The notes below the pieces were generated by a model. It ran no database searches. It saw only the letters and a list, made by a program, of their open reading frames with translations, and had not been told where the DNA came from. Source: Desulfobacterales bacterium (GTDB taxonomy: Bacteria > Desulfobacterota > Desulfobacteria > Desulfobacterales > Desulfosalsimonadaceae). From it: a DNA stretch of 7,845 nucleotides. Below, one piece after another: positions 6,494 to 7,845 of the stretch; position 1 is the first letter of the stretch; each line of letters starts with the position of its first letter. The position numbers and the translations under genes are program-made. The stretch covers positions 1 through 7,845 of the forward strand of contig JAGTVF010000082.1 in assembly GCA_018224315.1 (NCBI GenBank). Direction: 5' to 3'.

Positions 6494-6542
6494 ATTGTTC
6501 ATCAATTGTACAATGCAGGTTCTCCCGCCATTGTTTTACAAT
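6494..6542. promoter_or_regulatory. ATTGT/ACAAT dyads upstream of smc
   Basis: A perfect 10-bp palindrome ATTGTACAAT lies at 6505-6514, and a spaced dyad ATTGT-TTT-ACAAT at 6530-6542. A further ATTGT at 6494-6498 also faces the ACAAT at 6510-6514. The TACAAT hexamers at 6509-6514 and 6537-6542 resemble -10 boxes for smc but lack good -35 partners. The cluster may be a regulatory site in this divergent region, or simply AT-rich promoter DNA. Confidence 0.3.
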
Positions 6543-6559
6543 CGATAAAGGCCTTTTCC

Positions 6560-7845
6560 ATGCAGCTCAAACGCATTGACATCTATGGGTTCAAGTCGTT
6601 TGCCGAAAGATGCACCATTGTCTTTCCCCCCGGCATATCCGCGGTGGTGGGCCCCAACGGCTGCGGCAAAAGCAACATCATTGATGCCATCAAATGGGTC
6701 ATGGGCGAGCAAAGTGTGAAGCAGCTGCGGGGCAAATCCATGGGGGACGTGATTTTCTCCGGCACGGACAAAAAAGCAGCCGTGAACATGGCAGAGGTGT
6801 CGCTGACCCTCACCGGCATTTCAGAACAGGCTCCGGCTTCTGTCAGCGCCTATGAAGAAATCATGGTCACCCGCCGTCTTTACCGTTCAGGTGAAAGCCG
6901 GTACATGATCAACAAGCAGCCCTGCCGGTTAAAAGACATCAGTGATATTTTTCTTCGTTCAGGCATGGGGGCCCGGTCATGCGCCATTATCCAGCAGGGA
7001 AACATCGGGGCCATCACGGATGCCACCGCAGAGGAGCGGCGGACCTTTATCGAGGAAGCCGCCGGGGTCATGCGCTACAAAACCCGGCGTCAGGAGGCCC
7101 TGGCCCGGGTCAACTCCACAAGCCGGAATCTGGACCGAATCAACGACATTCTCGATGAAATCGGAAAACAGCTTGAAGTCCTTGAACAGGAAGCAGAAAC
7201 AGCCCGGCAGTACAATGCACGCATGGACCGGCTCAAGCACGCGGACATGCTCATCTCGGTGTATTATTATGAAGAATACCAGCGTCGGATCACCGAAAAC
7301 CGGCAGCTGCTTGAGCGCCTTAAAGAAAAGGACGAATTGACCACCGAAAGCCTTGAACAGTTAAATGCCGCCCTGCAGGAAATCGAAACCCGGCGCGCGC
7401 ATGAAGAAAAAGCCCTTTCCGGGCTGCGCAACCAGAAAACAGAACTGCAGCGCAGCATTGATCAGACAGAAAGCCGGCTGCAACACCTCGAGGACGAACA
7501 ATCCCGACTGACCCGTGAATTGTCCCAATTACATGAGTCCCTGGACAAAACCCGCCACAAAAACCAGCAGATCGGAACCGAAATCCAGCAGGCCGAAAAA
7601 AAAGCAGAATCCCTGGAATCGGAAATTCAAGAGCTGCAGTCCAGCCTGACCCGGCAGGAATCCGCATCCGACGATGACAAACAGCGGCTTGCGGATTTAA
7701 AACAGCTACTGGAAACCCATAAAAAAGACCAGTCCCGGCTGTCGGCCCGGCAGGCAAAATACAACAATATTTACAACACAGCGCTTTCCAACAAGGAACA
7801 GATCAAACGGCGCCTCAGGCAGGCAGAAGCCGAAAAAGACGAAAC
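6560..7845 (+). CDS. smc: Chromosome segregation/condensation ATPase SMC, N-terminal part (3' partial)
   Basis: The frame is open from ATG 6560 to the window end (428 complete codons); a full SMC is about 1,150-1,200 residues, so over half is missing. TAAAGG at 6546-6551 lies 8 nt before the ATG. The start MQLKRIDIYGFKSFAERCTI is the standard SMC N-terminus. Walker A is GPNGCGKS at 31-38, followed by NIIDAIKWVMGEQSVKQLRG with the arginine-finger (R-loop) region near R57. The stretch RSGMGARSCAIIQQGNIGAI (133-152) carries the Q-loop glutamine (probably Q146). EERRTFIEEAAGVMRYKTRR then leads into a long charged heptad coiled coil from about residue 165 to the end. Relatives dimerise through a hinge and load with ScpA/ScpB to organise newly replicated DNA. 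The Walker B, signature motif and hinge lie beyond the window. It diverges from the transporter gene across about 210 bp. Confidence 0.97.
   Translation, partial: MQLKRIDIYGFKSFAERCTIVFPPGISAVVGPNGCGKSNIIDAIKWVMGEQSVKQLRGKSMGDVIFSGTDKKAAVNMAEVSLTLTGISEQAPASVSAYEEIMVTRRLYRSGESRYMINKQPCRLKDISDIFLRSGMGARSCAIIQQGNIGAITDATAEERRTFIEEAAGVMRYKTRRQEALARVNSTSRNLDRINDILDEIGKQLEVLEQEAETARQYNARMDRLKHADMLISVYYYEEYQRRITENRQLLERLKEKDELTTESLEQLNAALQEIETRRAHEEKALSGLRNQKTELQRSIDQTESRLQHLEDEQSRLTRELSQLHESLDKTRHKNQQIGTEIQQAEKKAESLESEIQELQSSLTRQESASDDDKQRLADLKQLLETHKKDQSRLSARQAKYNNIYNTALSNKEQIKRRLRQAEAEKDE

Overview
The window looks like chromosomal DNA from a moderately GC-rich Gram-negative anaerobe. The codon use, the SMC Walker A form (GPNGCGKSN) and the mix of genes suggest a Desulfobacterota (Desulfobacterales-like) sulfate reducer; that placement is inference, not proof. 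Five protein genes are visible. None belongs to a recognisable phage, defence, CRISPR or transposase system.

Layout: (1) 1-605, + strand, the C-terminal two thirds or so of an MDR-superfamily (zinc alcohol dehydrogenase-like) oxidoreductase whose start lies off the window. (2) 599-2947, - strand, a 782-residue AsmA-family envelope protein, tail to tail with the first gene and overlapping it by 7 nt. (3) 2948-3844, an 897-bp non-coding region that is the most unusual part of the window. It holds a strong asmA promoter with a perfect palindrome in its spacer, a 61-bp direct repeat in two copies, two large foldback elements of about 171 and 176 bp with related apical sequences, a 35-bp GC-rich repeat, and a candidate promoter/operator for the next gene. 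(4) 3845-5401, + strand, an FAD-dependent glycerol-3-phosphate dehydrogenase (GlpD family). (5) 5389-6348, - strand, a bile acid:sodium symporter-like membrane transporter, tail to tail with glpD and overlapping it by 13 nt; it probably starts at TTG. (6) 6349-6559, a divergent intergenic region with ATTGT/ACAAT dyads. (7) 6560-7845, + strand, the N-terminal ATPase head and first coiled coil of the chromosome condensation protein SMC, cut by the window end.

The genes do not form one pathway and no operon is visible: neighbours alternate between convergent and divergent pairs, so each is probably transcribed on its own. The 2948-3844 region lies between the divergent asmA and glpD promoters, and its dyads and foldbacks could affect both. 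I found no complete undescribed multi-gene system; the best candidate for something new is the structured repeat family in that region.
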